Shown: piece after piece, positions 33,444 to 41,271 of the stretch
Layout of the letters: each line of letters starts with the position of its first letter
Position numbering within the stretch: the first letter of the stretch is position 1
Source of the DNA: Phytohabitans flavus
Lineage (GTDB): Bacteria; Actinomycetota; Actinomycetes; Mycobacteriales; Micromonosporaceae
DNA: 64,000 bases
NCBI RefSeq assembly: GCF_011764545.1
Contig: NZ_AP022870.1
Span: 2,588,001-2,652,000 of the forward strand
Direction of reading: 5' to 3'
Notes under the pieces: model-generated
Databases searched by the model: none
The model's input: only the letters and a program-made list of their open reading frames with translations
Told to the model about the DNA's origin: nothing
Translations under genes and position numbers: made by a program

Positions 33444-33827
33444 TTAGCGGCGGGTGGTGCCGCTCGTGGCCAGCCTGCCCAGGTCCTGTGGCAGCTGAGC
33501 CATCGCGTCCATGAACTCCTTGTAGCCGACAACGTCGCGCAGCGCGTGCAGCACCGCCTCGACGCCGGACTCGGCGGTGGCGAGGTCGACGTTCGCGTAC
33601 TCGCCGATCCTGCGGATGAACTCCTGGTACGGGAACGGCTCGGGAGGCTCCTGGGCCTTCGTCAGGTACGGCCGCAGCTCGTCCGGCACGCGGTCGGCCA
33701 GTTCGGCGGCCTCCCCGCCGCTGATCCGCTGGGTGAGCGTGCGCAGCGTCGCCTCGGTCAGCGCCTCGGCGACGTCCGTGGTGGTACCGGTCCACTCGGC
33801 GACCTTCTGGATGAACGCGAGCTCCAT
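33444..33827 (-). CDS. DUF2267 domain protein
   Basis: About 127 aa, one DUF2267 helical domain (ELAFIQKVAEWTGTTTDVAEALTEATLRTLTQRISGGEAAELADRVPDELRPYL and EFIRRIGEYANVDLATAESGVEAVLHALRDVVG). This is a duplicated helical repeat found in many actinomycetes, often near stress genes. The biochemical function is unknown. ATG 33827 begins the conserved domain, though its ribosome binding site is weak. It is alone on this strand; the BtrH-like gene upstream ends in a terminator. Confidence 0.88.
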   Translation of the reverse strand: MELAFIQKVAEWTGTTTDVAEALTEATLRTLTQRISGGEAAELADRVPDELRPYLTKAQEPPEPFPYQEFIRRIGEYANVDLATAESGVEAVLHALRDVVGYKEFMDAMAQLPQDLGRLATSGTTRR

Positions 33828-33980
33828 ATGCCCAAGGTCCCGGCGATGGGGGTGAGCCCGTATCGCCCGCGGCGGGTGGGTAGCACTTCGAAGCGGCCTG
33901 TGTTGAACACGTTCAAATCGCGCCGAGGTGAGGGGTGGGCCCGCTCCCGGCCGCACTCGACCGTGACTGTCTCGGGGGAT

Positions 33981-34015
33981 GGCGGGGTCGGGACACGGCC
34001 TGTCCCGGCCCCGCC
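33981..34015 (-). terminator. Hairpin terminator after the BtrH-like gene
   Basis: A 15-bp stem with one mismatch (33981-33995 with 34001-34015) and a 5-nt loop lies directly after the stop of the minus-strand BtrH-like gene. Confidence 0.75.
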
Positions 34016-34021
34016 GCGGGC

Positions 34022-35281
34022 CTACAGCACCTCGCGCAGGGCGTCCACCGCGTCGCGCTCGGCCTCGTACACAGTGGACAGGCACGTGCCGAGCGCCGCG
34101 AAGTCCGTGTCGGCCGGCGGCTTCTCGTACAGGTCGGCCCGCAGCGTCCACAGCTCACCCGCCGCCGTGGCCCGCGCCTCCGCGCCCTCGTCGCCCGCCG
34201 CGACCCCGGCGGCCAGGTCCGCGGTCAGCTCGCGCAGCCGCTGGTACTCCGGCACGTCCGCGGGCAGCGCCGCCTCGGCCAGGTCGTGCCACCGCCGCCC
34301 CGCCTCGCGGAACGCCGAGGCCGCCGCGGCCGTGTCGCCGACCAGGGGCGCCGCCTCGTCGAGGAAGTCCGCGTACAGGTCGCGCAGGTGCCCGCCGCTC
34401 ATGCCGACCGGCTCGATACCCTCCCAAATCGACAGTAGTGCGTCGGTCAGCCCGCGGCCGTCGGCGAAGACCCGCGGCCAACCCTTGGCGTTGCGGGTGT
34501 CGGTCACCAGCCGCGCCCACTTGCCCCAGGCCGGCACCGCGAAGGACGCCGACGGTGCGCCGAGGTGCGCCACGCAGTCCGCGATCCCCGCACGCACGAG
34601 CGGCGCCAGGTCCGCGGGGACGGTCACCGCCTCGACCGCCACCAGATTGTTCTTGTACGAGGAGACCCGCCCCCGGGCCCGGTCCAGAGTGGACCGTTCG
34701 ACGGTGAGCGGAGCGAGGTTGCGGTCGTCCACGCGCATCGCGTCGCCGGTGGCGGCGTACACGACGACCGGGTGCCCGCCGAACCCGTCGAGGTGCGGCG
34801 GCAGGTGCCAGTACCCGATCAGCTGCCGGTCCGGCCACACGATCGCCGGCTGGCCGGCCTCGAGCCGCGCGGTCAGCTCGCCGGCCGCGCCCTTCGCACC
34901 GGACGTCGCGTGCACGTGCGCGGTGGCGCCCAGCCGGTCGAGGGTACGGGCGGTCCAGTCGATGTAGTTCCACCGGTACCGGTAGCCGAGCGTGAGGTTC
35001 GTGTACCGGTGCTGCTTGAACTCCCACAGGATGTAGCCGGCGCCCAGCCCGCCGCCGATGCCGAGGACCATGGCCTCGGAGAGGTTCGATACGCCGGCGT
35101 GCGCGAGCACGTTGGCGATGTTGGCGGAGTCGGGGTGGGTACCGCCGCGCAGTGCCCAGCCGTGGTCGCTGGGTGCCGGCTCGGCGGCGCCGACGACGTG
35201 CCGCCGGGCGGTGCTGTAGCGCTCGCCGGTCCGGGCCATGCGCGTGCGGATCCGCGCCTTGAGGTGCTTGCCGCTGGTCAT
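34022..35281 (-). CDS. BtrH N-terminal domain / DUF4872 protein
   Basis: About 419 aa. Residues about 40-170 match the butirosin BtrH-type N-terminal domain (peptidase C39-like fold: LSEAMVLGIGGGLGAGYILWEF, then GQPAIVWPDRQLIGYW and GGHPVVVYAATGDAMRVDD). The C-terminal half is a DUF4872-like helical domain. In butirosin synthesis BtrH transfers an acyl side chain from a carrier protein. The motif before the first helix is usually HCxS but reads GTHPDSANIANVL here, with no Cys, so acyltransfer may be lost or altered. There are no carrier protein or antibiotic genes nearby. ATG 35281. Confidence 0.78.
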   Translation of the reverse strand: MTSGKHLKARIRTRMARTGERYSTARRHVVGAAEPAPSDHGWALRGGTHPDSANIANVLAHAGVSNLSEAMVLGIGGGLGAGYILWEFKQHRYTNLTLGYRYRWNYIDWTARTLDRLGATAHVHATSGAKGAAGELTARLEAGQPAIVWPDRQLIGYWHLPPHLDGFGGHPVVVYAATGDAMRVDDRNLAPLTVERSTLDRARGRVSSYKNNLVAVEAVTVPADLAPLVRAGIADCVAHLGAPSASFAVPAWGKWARLVTDTRNAKGWPRVFADGRGLTDALLSIWEGIEPVGMSGGHLRDLYADFLDEAAPLVGDTAAAASAFREAGRRWHDLAEAALPADVPEYQRLRELTADLAAGVAAGDEGAEARATAAGELWTLRADLYEKPPADTDFAALGTCLSTVYEAERDAVDALREVL

Positions 35282-35476
35282 CGTGCGTCCTTCACCTGGC
35301 CGCGCGCCACCGCGGACCCACGCTCACACGGCCGCTGCGACCATCCGGTGCGAACAGACGACACGGACCTGACCACATCCCGAGGCCGGACACCCCTTTG
35401 CCTCCGCGCCGCCGGGTCGCGTGGGGACCCGGTCAGGAGGTTGGGCGCGGGAGCACGCCACGCGCAGCGTACCGCC

Positions 35477-36238
35477 TCAGCTGGGTGGTCGGGGGATCGC
35501 CGGGTGGAGGTGGGCCGTGGTGCCCCGGCGGTACAGCTCGGCCCAGCCCCGCCCGGTCGCCAGCTTCTCACCGGTCGGCTCCACGAACCCGGGCGTCGAC
35601 AGCACCTTGCGCCGGAAGTTGGCCGCGTGCAGCGGCACCCCCCACACCGTCTCGTACACCCGGCGCAGGTCGCCGACCGTGAACGGCTCGTCCAGGAACG
35701 TCGTCGCCAGCCCCGTGTACTCGAGCTTGGCCCGGGCCCGCTCCACCCCCTCGGCGAGGATGCGCCCGTGGTCGAAGGCGAGCCCGGCGCCGTTGCCGCC
35801 GAGCTCGGCCACCGGGCGGTAGTGGGCCTCGCTGGCGTCGGTGCCCGCGATCGGCATGGGCAAATCTGGGACCAGTGCCAAGTACGCGACGGACACTACC
35901 CGCATCCGCGGGTCGCGCCCCGGGTCGCCGAACGTGGCGAGCTGCTCAAGATGCGCGCCGGGCCGGATCCCGGTCTCCTCGGCCAGCTCCCGCGCGGCGG
36001 CCTCGTCGAGCGTCTCGTCCGGGCCGACGAAGCCGCCGGGCAGCGCCCATCGCCCCCGCTGAGGAGGCTCGCCCCGGCGGATCAGCAGCGCGCACAGCTC
36101 ACTCTCGCGCACGGTGAGAACCACGAGGTCCACCGTGACGGCGACCGGTGGGAACGCGCGCGGGTCGTAACCGGCGAGGAAGGCGCGGTCCTCGTCGGTG
36201 AGGAAGTTGTCGACGGTCACACAGAGCAGTGTACTCAT
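35477..36238 (-). CDS. nrtR: NrtR-type Nudix transcriptional regulator of NAD metabolism
   Basis: About 253 aa. The Nudix domain (residues 30-160) is followed by a winged-helix domain (residues about 170-245; FLDEPFTVGDLRRVYETVWGVPLHAANFRRKV), the NrtR architecture. The Nudix box is complete: GX5E at G69-E75 and REXXEEXG at 83-90, so ADP-ribose binding and perhaps hydrolysis remain possible, whereas many NrtR proteins have a degenerate box. In characterised members ADP-ribose releases the protein from DNA. It is divergent from pnuC-nadR-NADAR-PARG. ATG 36238 lies inside a palindrome, so autorepression is likely; GTG 36220 is an alternative start. Confidence 0.9.
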   Translation of the reverse strand: MSTLLCVTVDNFLTDEDRAFLAGYDPRAFPPVAVTVDLVVLTVRESELCALLIRRGEPPQRGRWALPGGFVGPDETLDEAAARELAEETGIRPGAHLEQLATFGDPGRDPRMRVVSVAYLALVPDLPMPIAGTDASEAHYRPVAELGGNGAGLAFDHGRILAEGVERARAKLEYTGLATTFLDEPFTVGDLRRVYETVWGVPLHAANFRRKVLSTPGFVEPTGEKLATGRGWAELYRRGTTAHLHPAIPRPPS

Positions 36239-36268
36239 GATGAGTTGTGTAGCGACTCAAAGTGAGTC
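36233..36268. promoter_or_regulatory. Twin palindromic operators between nrtR and pnuC
   Basis: Two copies of the same half-site arrangement occur: ACTCA-TGA-TGAGT (36233-36245) and GACTCA-AAG-TGAGTC (36254-36268). Their centres are 22 bp apart, about two helical turns. The first covers the nrtR start codon and the second abuts the pnuC start codon. This is the natural binding site for the NrtR dimer pair (inference). Confidence 0.75.
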
Positions 36269-36895
36269 ATGATGATGTTCGTGTTCTGGGGCATGTCCTA
36301 CCTTGAGGTCGCCGGCTTCGCCGCCGGTGCCGCGTCCGTCTGGCTCTACGTTCGGCAGAGCGTGTGGGCCTGGCCGGTCGGCATCGTCAACAGCGGCTGC
36401 TGGCTCGTGCTCTTCTGGACCTCGCGTCTGTACCTCGACGCGGGGCTCCAGGTCGTCTACATCGCGCTCGGCGTCGCCGGTTGGTACTGGTGGCTCCGTG
36501 GCGGCGACCGTCCCGGCCGGCTGCCGGTGCGCCGGACCGGACGGCGGCACGCGCTCGTCCTGTGGGCGGTCGGCGGCATCGCCACGCTCGTGCTGTGGTG
36601 GGCGATGACGCTCGCCGGTGACGCGTCGCCGCTGCTGGATGCGGCCACGACGACGGTTTCGCTGATCGCGCAGTACATGCTCACCCGCAAGCTCCTCGGC
36701 AGCTGGTGGTGCTGGATCGCGGTCGACGTCGCCTACCTAGGGATGTACGCGCACCAGGAGCTGTACCTGACCGCCGCCCTCCAGCCGCTCTTCGTCGCGA
36801 TGTGCGTGGTGGGGCTGCGGCAGTGGCGGGCCAGCCTGCGCGCCGGCGAGGCGGACGCGGTCCCGTCGACGGGTGCCGAGCGGGTGGCGGTATGA
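36269..36895 (+). CDS. pnuC: Nicotinamide riboside transporter PnuC
   Basis: About 208 aa with seven hydrophobic helices. Family landmarks are SVWLYVRQSVWAWPVGIVNSGCWLVLFWTSRLYLDAGLQVVYIALGVAGWYWWLRGG and the C-terminal WIAVDVAYLGMYAHQELYLTAALQPLFVAMCVVGLRQW, including the conserved W and Q residues that line the substrate path. It imports nicotinamide riboside down its gradient; the downstream kinase traps it. ATG 36269 directly follows the second operator, leaving no room for a ribosome binding site; ATG 36293 is the next in-frame choice. It overlaps nadR by ATGA. Confidence 0.94.
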   Translation: MMMFVFWGMSYLEVAGFAAGAASVWLYVRQSVWAWPVGIVNSGCWLVLFWTSRLYLDAGLQVVYIALGVAGWYWWLRGGDRPGRLPVRRTGRRHALVLWAVGGIATLVLWWAMTLAGDASPLLDAATTTVSLIAQYMLTRKLLGSWWCWIAVDVAYLGMYAHQELYLTAALQPLFVAMCVVGLRQWRASLRAGEADAVPSTGAERVAV

Positions 36896-37869
36896 CAAGC
36901 ACCGGCGTGGTGGTGGGCAAGTTCCTGCCGCCGCATCTCGGACACTCGTACCTGATCGACACGGCCCTGGCGGGCGCGGACCGCGTCGTGGTCGTCGTCT
37001 GCGCCCGCCCGGACGACCCCTTTCCCGCGGAGCGGCGGGCGGCCGTGCTGCGCGAGCTGCACCCGGCGGCGACCGTCGTGGTCACCCCGGACGACATACC
37101 GGACGGCCAGGGGGACGCCACGTCGGAGGCGTGGGCGCACCGCACCGTCGCGCTGCTCGGGGGTACGCCTCCGGACGTGGTGTTCACCTCGGAGGGGTAC
37201 GGCGAGCGGTACGCCGCGTTCCTCGGCGCCCGGCATGTGTGCGTCGACCGGGAGCGGCGGCGCTTCCCCGTCTCCGGTACCGCCGTCCGCGCCGACCCGT
37301 GGCGCTACGCGAACCTGCTGTCGCCCGCGGTCCGTGCCTGGTTCGTCACCCGGGTTTGCGTGCTCGGTGCGGAGTCCACCGGTACCACCACGCTCGCCCG
37401 GGACCTGGCCGACCACTACCGCTGCGAGTGGGTGCCGGAGTACGGCCGGGCGTACAGCGAGCGCCGTCCCGCCGTCGGCTGGCGGCGCGAGGAGTTCGTC
37501 CACATCGCACGGTGCCAGCAGTCCGATGAGGACGCCGCCGCACGGCGGAGCGGACCGTTGCTGATCTGCGACACCGACGCGCTGGCCACGTCCGTATGGC
37601 ACGAGCGGTACGTCGGCACGGTCTCGCCCGAGGTGGAGCGGTTGGCCGCCGCCCGCACGTACGCGCTGTACATCCTCACCGCCGACGACATCCCGTTCGT
37701 ACAGGACGGCACCCGCGACGGTGAGCACGTGCGGGGCTGGATGACCCACCGCTTCCGCCGGCTGCTCGAAGCCCGGCCGGAGCCCTGGATCGAGGTGCGT
37801 GGCGACCGCCCCGCCCGGCTCGCCGCCGCGACCGCCCGCATCGACGCCCTCCGGAAAGGAACCTCATGA
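36892..37869 (+). CDS. nadR: Bifunctional NadR-type NMN adenylyltransferase / ribosylnicotinamide kinase
   Basis: About 325 aa, two domains without the N-terminal repressor HTH of enterobacterial NadR. Residues 1-150 are the nucleotidyltransferase: GKFLPPHLGH (HxGH motif, 15-18) and FPVSGTAVRADPWRY. Residues 155-320 are the nicotinamide riboside kinase, with VLGAESTGTTTLA at the P-loop, VPEYGRAYSE, and LLICDTDALATSVWHERY. The P-loop Lys of GxxxxGK is Thr165 here. With PnuC it would turn imported riboside into NMN and then NAD. It overlaps both neighbours by ATGA. Confidence 0.93.
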   Translation: MTSTGVVVGKFLPPHLGHSYLIDTALAGADRVVVVVCARPDDPFPAERRAAVLRELHPAATVVVTPDDIPDGQGDATSEAWAHRTVALLGGTPPDVVFTSEGYGERYAAFLGARHVCVDRERRRFPVSGTAVRADPWRYANLLSPAVRAWFVTRVCVLGAESTGTTTLARDLADHYRCEWVPEYGRAYSERRPAVGWRREEFVHIARCQQSDEDAAARRSGPLLICDTDALATSVWHERYVGTVSPEVERLAAARTYALYILTADDIPFVQDGTRDGEHVRGWMTHRFRRLLEARPEPWIEVRGDRPARLAAATARIDALRKGTS

Positions 37870-38414
37870 CACCGAAAGAACGCCTCACCGCCCTGCGTGA
37901 CGCCGAGCTGGACGGCAAGCCCATCACGTTGACCCCGTTCTGGGGCCACCGGCCGACCGCGAGCGGCGCGGTCGGTCTCAGCTGCATGAGCCAGTGGTGG
38001 CCGGTCGAGTTCACTGTGGACGGCGTGACGTACCCGACCGCCGAGCACTGGATGATGGCCGGCAAGGCACGCCTGTTCGGCGACGACGAGGGTCTCGCCG
38101 CGGTGCTCGCCGCGAAGAGCCCCGCCGCGGCGAAGGCGGCCGGCCGCAAGGTACGCGACTTCCACGAACCGAAATGGGTCGACGCCCGGTACGACATCGT
38201 TGTGGAGGGCAATCTTGCGAAGTTCGGACAGCACGACGACCTGCGCGAGTTCCTGCTCGCCACCGGTGACGGGGTGCTCGTGGAGGCCAGCCCGTACGAC
38301 CGGATCTGGGGGATCGGAATGGGGCCTAACAACCCTGACGTCGCGAGCCCGCTGAAGTGGCGCGGGCTCAACCTGCTCGGCTTCGCGCTGATGGACGTGC
38401 GGGAGCGGCTGTGA
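37866..38414 (+). CDS. NADAR domain protein (YbiA/DUF1768), ADP-ribosyl glycosidase family
   Basis: About 182 aa, a complete NADAR domain. It has TLTPFWGHR at the N-terminus, FTVDGVTYPTAEHWMMAGKARLFGD, KWVDARYDIVVEGNLAKFGQHDDLREFLLATGD and ASPYDRIWGIGMGPNNPD with the terminal WRGLNLLGFALMDVRERL. Characterised NADAR enzymes remove ADP-ribose from guanine in nucleic acids, and YbiA acts on a riboflavin-pathway N-glycoside. Which applies here is not settled; the ADP-ribose context favours the first. It overlaps nadR and the macrodomain gene by ATGA and GTGA. Confidence 0.92.
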   Translation: MTPKERLTALRDAELDGKPITLTPFWGHRPTASGAVGLSCMSQWWPVEFTVDGVTYPTAEHWMMAGKARLFGDDEGLAAVLAAKSPAAAKAAGRKVRDFHEPKWVDARYDIVVEGNLAKFGQHDDLREFLLATGDGVLVEASPYDRIWGIGMGPNNPDVASPLKWRGLNLLGFALMDVRERL

Positions 38415-39223
38415 CAAACCAGCGACTGCGAGCCGTCGCGGCGGACACCGTCGCGATCTCGCAGGCCGGCGGCTACCGCGCGCGGACCGGAAAGTGGGTG
38501 GACATCCGGGACGCGGTGCGGGCGGCGGTCGCCGGCACCCGGCTGTACGCGCCAGGGGATCCGCTACCGGCCGGCGCCGGCCGTACCGACGGCGGGGTGG
38601 TCGTGGAGGTCACCAACGAGTCCACACTGGCGGCCGCGCGGCGGCTCGGCGACGGCACGGCCGCGCTCGTGTTCGCGTCCGCCCGCAACCCCGGCGGCGG
38701 CTTCCTCTCCGGTGCCCGCGCGCAGGAGGAGGACGTCGCCCGAGCCTCCGCGCTGCACGCCTGCCTCAGCGCGGTGCCCGCGTTCTACCTGCACCACCGG
38801 ACGAACGCCGACCTGCGTTACAGCGACAGGGTCATCTACTCGCCGAGTGTGCCGGTCTTCCGCGACGACTCCCTCCGTCTGCTGGACCGTCCATACCGGA
38901 CGGCGATGCTCACCTCGGCCGCGCCGAACCTGCGGGCCATACTCGCCAACCAGCCGGACCTCGCCGACTCCGTCCCCGCGGTGCTACTCGAGCGCGCGCT
39001 CCGGGTGGTCGAGGTGGCGGCCGCGCACGGGCACCGGCGCCTCGTGCTGGGTGCGTGGGGCTGCGGCGTCTTCGGCAACGACCCGGCGACGGTCGCGGCC
39101 GCGTTCGCGGTGGTGCTGGACCGCGTCCACGCGTTCGACCACGTGGTTTTCGCGGTGCTCGACCGGGCGCCCGGGACCCCGACGTACAACGCGTTCGTCG
39201 CCGCAGCATCGTCCACTGTGTAG
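38411..39223 (+). CDS. Bacterial-type poly(ADP-ribose) glycohydrolase macrodomain protein (TIGR02452-like)
   Basis: About 270 aa. The PARG catalytic signature is intact: NPGGGFLSGARAQEEDVARAS, with GGG at 95-97 and the catalytic Glu pair at 106-107. The macrodomain continues with VIYSPSVPVFRDD, MLTSAAPNLRAI and LVLGAWGCGVFGNDPATVAAAF. Such enzymes cut ADP-ribose chains or ADP-ribosyl marks to free ADP-ribose. GTG 38411 overlaps the NADAR stop. It is the last gene of the operon; released ADP-ribose could feed the NrtR sensor. An N-terminal helical cap (residues 1-60) is typical of the family. Confidence 0.92.
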   Translation: MTNQRLRAVAADTVAISQAGGYRARTGKWVDIRDAVRAAVAGTRLYAPGDPLPAGAGRTDGGVVVEVTNESTLAAARRLGDGTAALVFASARNPGGGFLSGARAQEEDVARASALHACLSAVPAFYLHHRTNADLRYSDRVIYSPSVPVFRDDSLRLLDRPYRTAMLTSAAPNLRAILANQPDLADSVPAVLLERALRVVEVAAAHGHRRLVLGAWGCGVFGNDPATVAAAFAVVLDRVHAFDHVVFAVLDRAPGTPTYNAFVAAASSTV

Positions 39224-39341
39224 ACCCGCGGACTAGGCATCCAATGTTCTTGAGACGGATATTTGCCCCGGTCCGCGTCAGCTGCTGACCGTATGCTCCC
39301 GCGGGCACCGCGCAGGTCGGCGGCTCGCTGGCGCTCGCTTG

Positions 39342-39545
39342 GTCAAGGTTCGGTCGGAGCGCGGAGCCGGCAGTGAAGGTCGTGGTCGGCCGACCGCGAC
39401 CCCGGGGGTGAGCTTGCCAACCGCGGAGGGTGAGGCTGCGGGAGCGACGGTCTGGACCACGACGAACGTCGCGGTAGCTCGATTCCTTTGGTTTTGGATC
39501 TTTATCCGCCGCGTGTCGCCGAGGCCTCCCTGACTCCAATGGCCT
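39342..39545 (-). repeat. Dispersed intergenic repeat, copy 5 (long form, about 200 bp)
   Basis: The core is at 39422-39478 in minus orientation. The extensions match copy 3: GGTCGGCCGACC, CCCCGGGGGTGAGCTTGCC, TTTTGGATCTTTATCCGC and CGCCGAGGCC. It fills most of the gene-free gap 39224-39551 and abuts the stop of the endonuclease V gene; nothing else was found there. Confidence 0.85.
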
Positions 39546-39551
39546 TCTAGG

Positions 39552-40058
39552 CTAGGCGGGGTGGCGGCGGGCGAGCGCGTCGACCCGGCGCAGCGCGTCG
39601 GGAGTCCGGTGCGGGCCGGCCATCGCGGTGACGAGCGCCGCGGCCCGCTCGACCGGGAGGCCGGCCGCGGTGATGTACAGCGGGCGTGCCGCACCACCCC
39701 GGCGGACCGCGACCGCGTGGGTGGCGCTCTGGAAGGCGGTCTTGGCCACGCCGACCACCGGGATCCGGATCTCGGCGTACAGGTGCGCGCCGAGCCCGGG
39801 CCGGCCGGCCGCGTCCAGGTCCACGTACCCGTCGACGACCACCAGGTCCAGGTCGTCGAGGCCGGCCAGGACCGCGCGTAACGCGGGCAGCTCGCGGGCG
39901 AAGAACCGGCCCGGTTCGTAGGGCGCGACCTCCGGCAGCCACCGCGTGCGTTCGTCCACGATGGACGCGAACCGCTCGTCGGCCGCGACCACCGCCGCCG
40001 CGTGGGCGCCGCCGGACACTGGATAGTGCACGTCGACGGCGGCGTAGCGCCCGGTCAT
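39552..40058 (-). CDS. Endonuclease V family protein
   Basis: About 168 aa, shorter than the usual 220 or so residues. The core active-site segments are present: YAAVDVHYP (first Asp), YEPGRFFARELPAL (catalytic Glu region, equivalent to YVPGFLSFRE) and LDLVVVDGYVDLDAAGRPGLGAHLY (Asp and the glycine-rich wedge). Family members nick DNA or RNA 3' to inosine. The missing C-terminal helices make activity uncertain. ATG 40058 begins at the first strand; an in-frame GTG lies a few codons upstream. Its neighbour is the long-form repeat. Confidence 0.8.
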   Translation of the reverse strand: MTGRYAAVDVHYPVSGGAHAAAVVAADERFASIVDERTRWLPEVAPYEPGRFFARELPALRAVLAGLDDLDLVVVDGYVDLDAAGRPGLGAHLYAEIRIPVVGVAKTAFQSATHAVAVRRGGAARPLYITAAGLPVERAAALVTAMAGPHRTPDALRRVDALARRHPA

Positions 40059-40123
40059 CCGATTTGTTACCCCGGCGGCCCTGGCGAGGGCCGCTGCTCC
40101 GATGGGCGGCGGCCCCGCGGGAT

Positions 40124-41103
40124 TCAGTCGTTGATGGAGCCGGTCACCTTGCCGGTGCTGGACATCGCGACGCAGGTGACGCCCTGGTCGCCGAGGCGCC
40201 ACGAGCTCCGGGTCGGGTGCAGGAAGTAGATCTCCACGGTGGGGTCCTCGGCGGCCTTGGGCGCGTTCGACTGGAGGCGGTCGACGCAGCCGTCCTCCGC
40301 CTGCTTGGCCACCTCCTCGTCACCCGGGAAGCCGCCACCGGGCAGCTCGAAGACCGCGAACACCTCGCCCTCGTGCGGCTGGGTACACGGCACGACCGGC
40401 AGGTCGCGGATCGCGCTGCCCTCCCGCAGGCCGTTGAGGCACTGGCCGGGCGCGAGCTGCTGCACGTTGACATCATTGCCGTCCGCGAGCGACGTCGACG
40501 GGTCGTCGGTGTCGTTGGCGGTGTTGATGGTCGCGATGACGGCGAAGGAGACGATGGCCAGCAGCCACACCCCGGACAGGGCGAGGCCGCCGATCGCCAG
40601 TCCCTTGCCGCCCTGGTTTTTGCGCTTGACCTGGGACAGCGCCACGATGCCGAAGATGACGCTCAGCAGGATGCCGCCGAGCACGCCGAAGATGAGCGAC
40701 GCGATCGCGAACCCGTTGGTGCCCTGGCGCGGCGGCGGGTACGCCGCCGGCTGCTGGCCCCACTGGCCAGGCGCCTGCTGCCCCCACGGGTCGGGCTGCT
40801 GCCCCCACTGTCCAGGCGGCGGCTGCTGTCCATACGGATCCGCCTGCGGCGGCTGCTGCCCATACGGGTCCGTCGCCGGCTGCCCCCACTGGCCCGGCTG
40901 CTGCTGCTGGCCGTACGGGTCCGCCTGCGGCTGCCCCCACTGCCCGGGTGGCGGCTGCTGCCCCACGAGGAGGGCTGCTGCTCGCCCCACGCGGGAGGCT
41001 GCTGCTGACCCCAGGCGTCGGGCTGCTGCGGCGCGCCGGAGGTGGGGGGCGGTGTGGGCGGCTGGTATCCGTACGGAGGGGGCTCTGTCACGCGGGGGAC
41101 CAT
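40124..41103 (-). pseudogene. Proline/glutamine-rich DUF4190 membrane protein, single-base frameshift
   Basis: Two frames join into one roughly 326-aa protein if one G/C is added at the C run 40961-40964. The N-terminal frame starts ATG 41103 (MVPRVTEPPPYGYQPPTPPP) and runs to AWGEQQPSSWG. The second continues as a disordered tail of QQPPPGQWGQ and DPYGQQ repeats, then two membrane helices of DUF4190 type (FAIASLIFGVLGGILLSVIFGIVALSQVKRK and IGGLALSGVWLLAIVSFAVI) and a septum-formation-like extracellular domain with three Cys. The span of 980 nt is one short of 327 codons. Confidence 0.85.
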
Positions 41104-41271
41104 AGCAGGGCCGGGAGGCCCTCACCTGCCCGTTCACCTGTCGTCCTTCGTACAACGAAGATCACGATTCCGACATTTGCCGACGCATGGTCGCCCGGGT
41201 CCGGCACCTGACAGGCCCGCCACGAAGCGAGGACCGGCCGGTGTCAGCGAAGGTAAGGTAGCCTGACTATC

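Noticed and set aside
36233..36268. NAD-sensing riboswitch before pnuC
   Set aside because: Only 30 bp separate the two start codons, and they are filled by DNA palindromes; there is no room for an aptamer.
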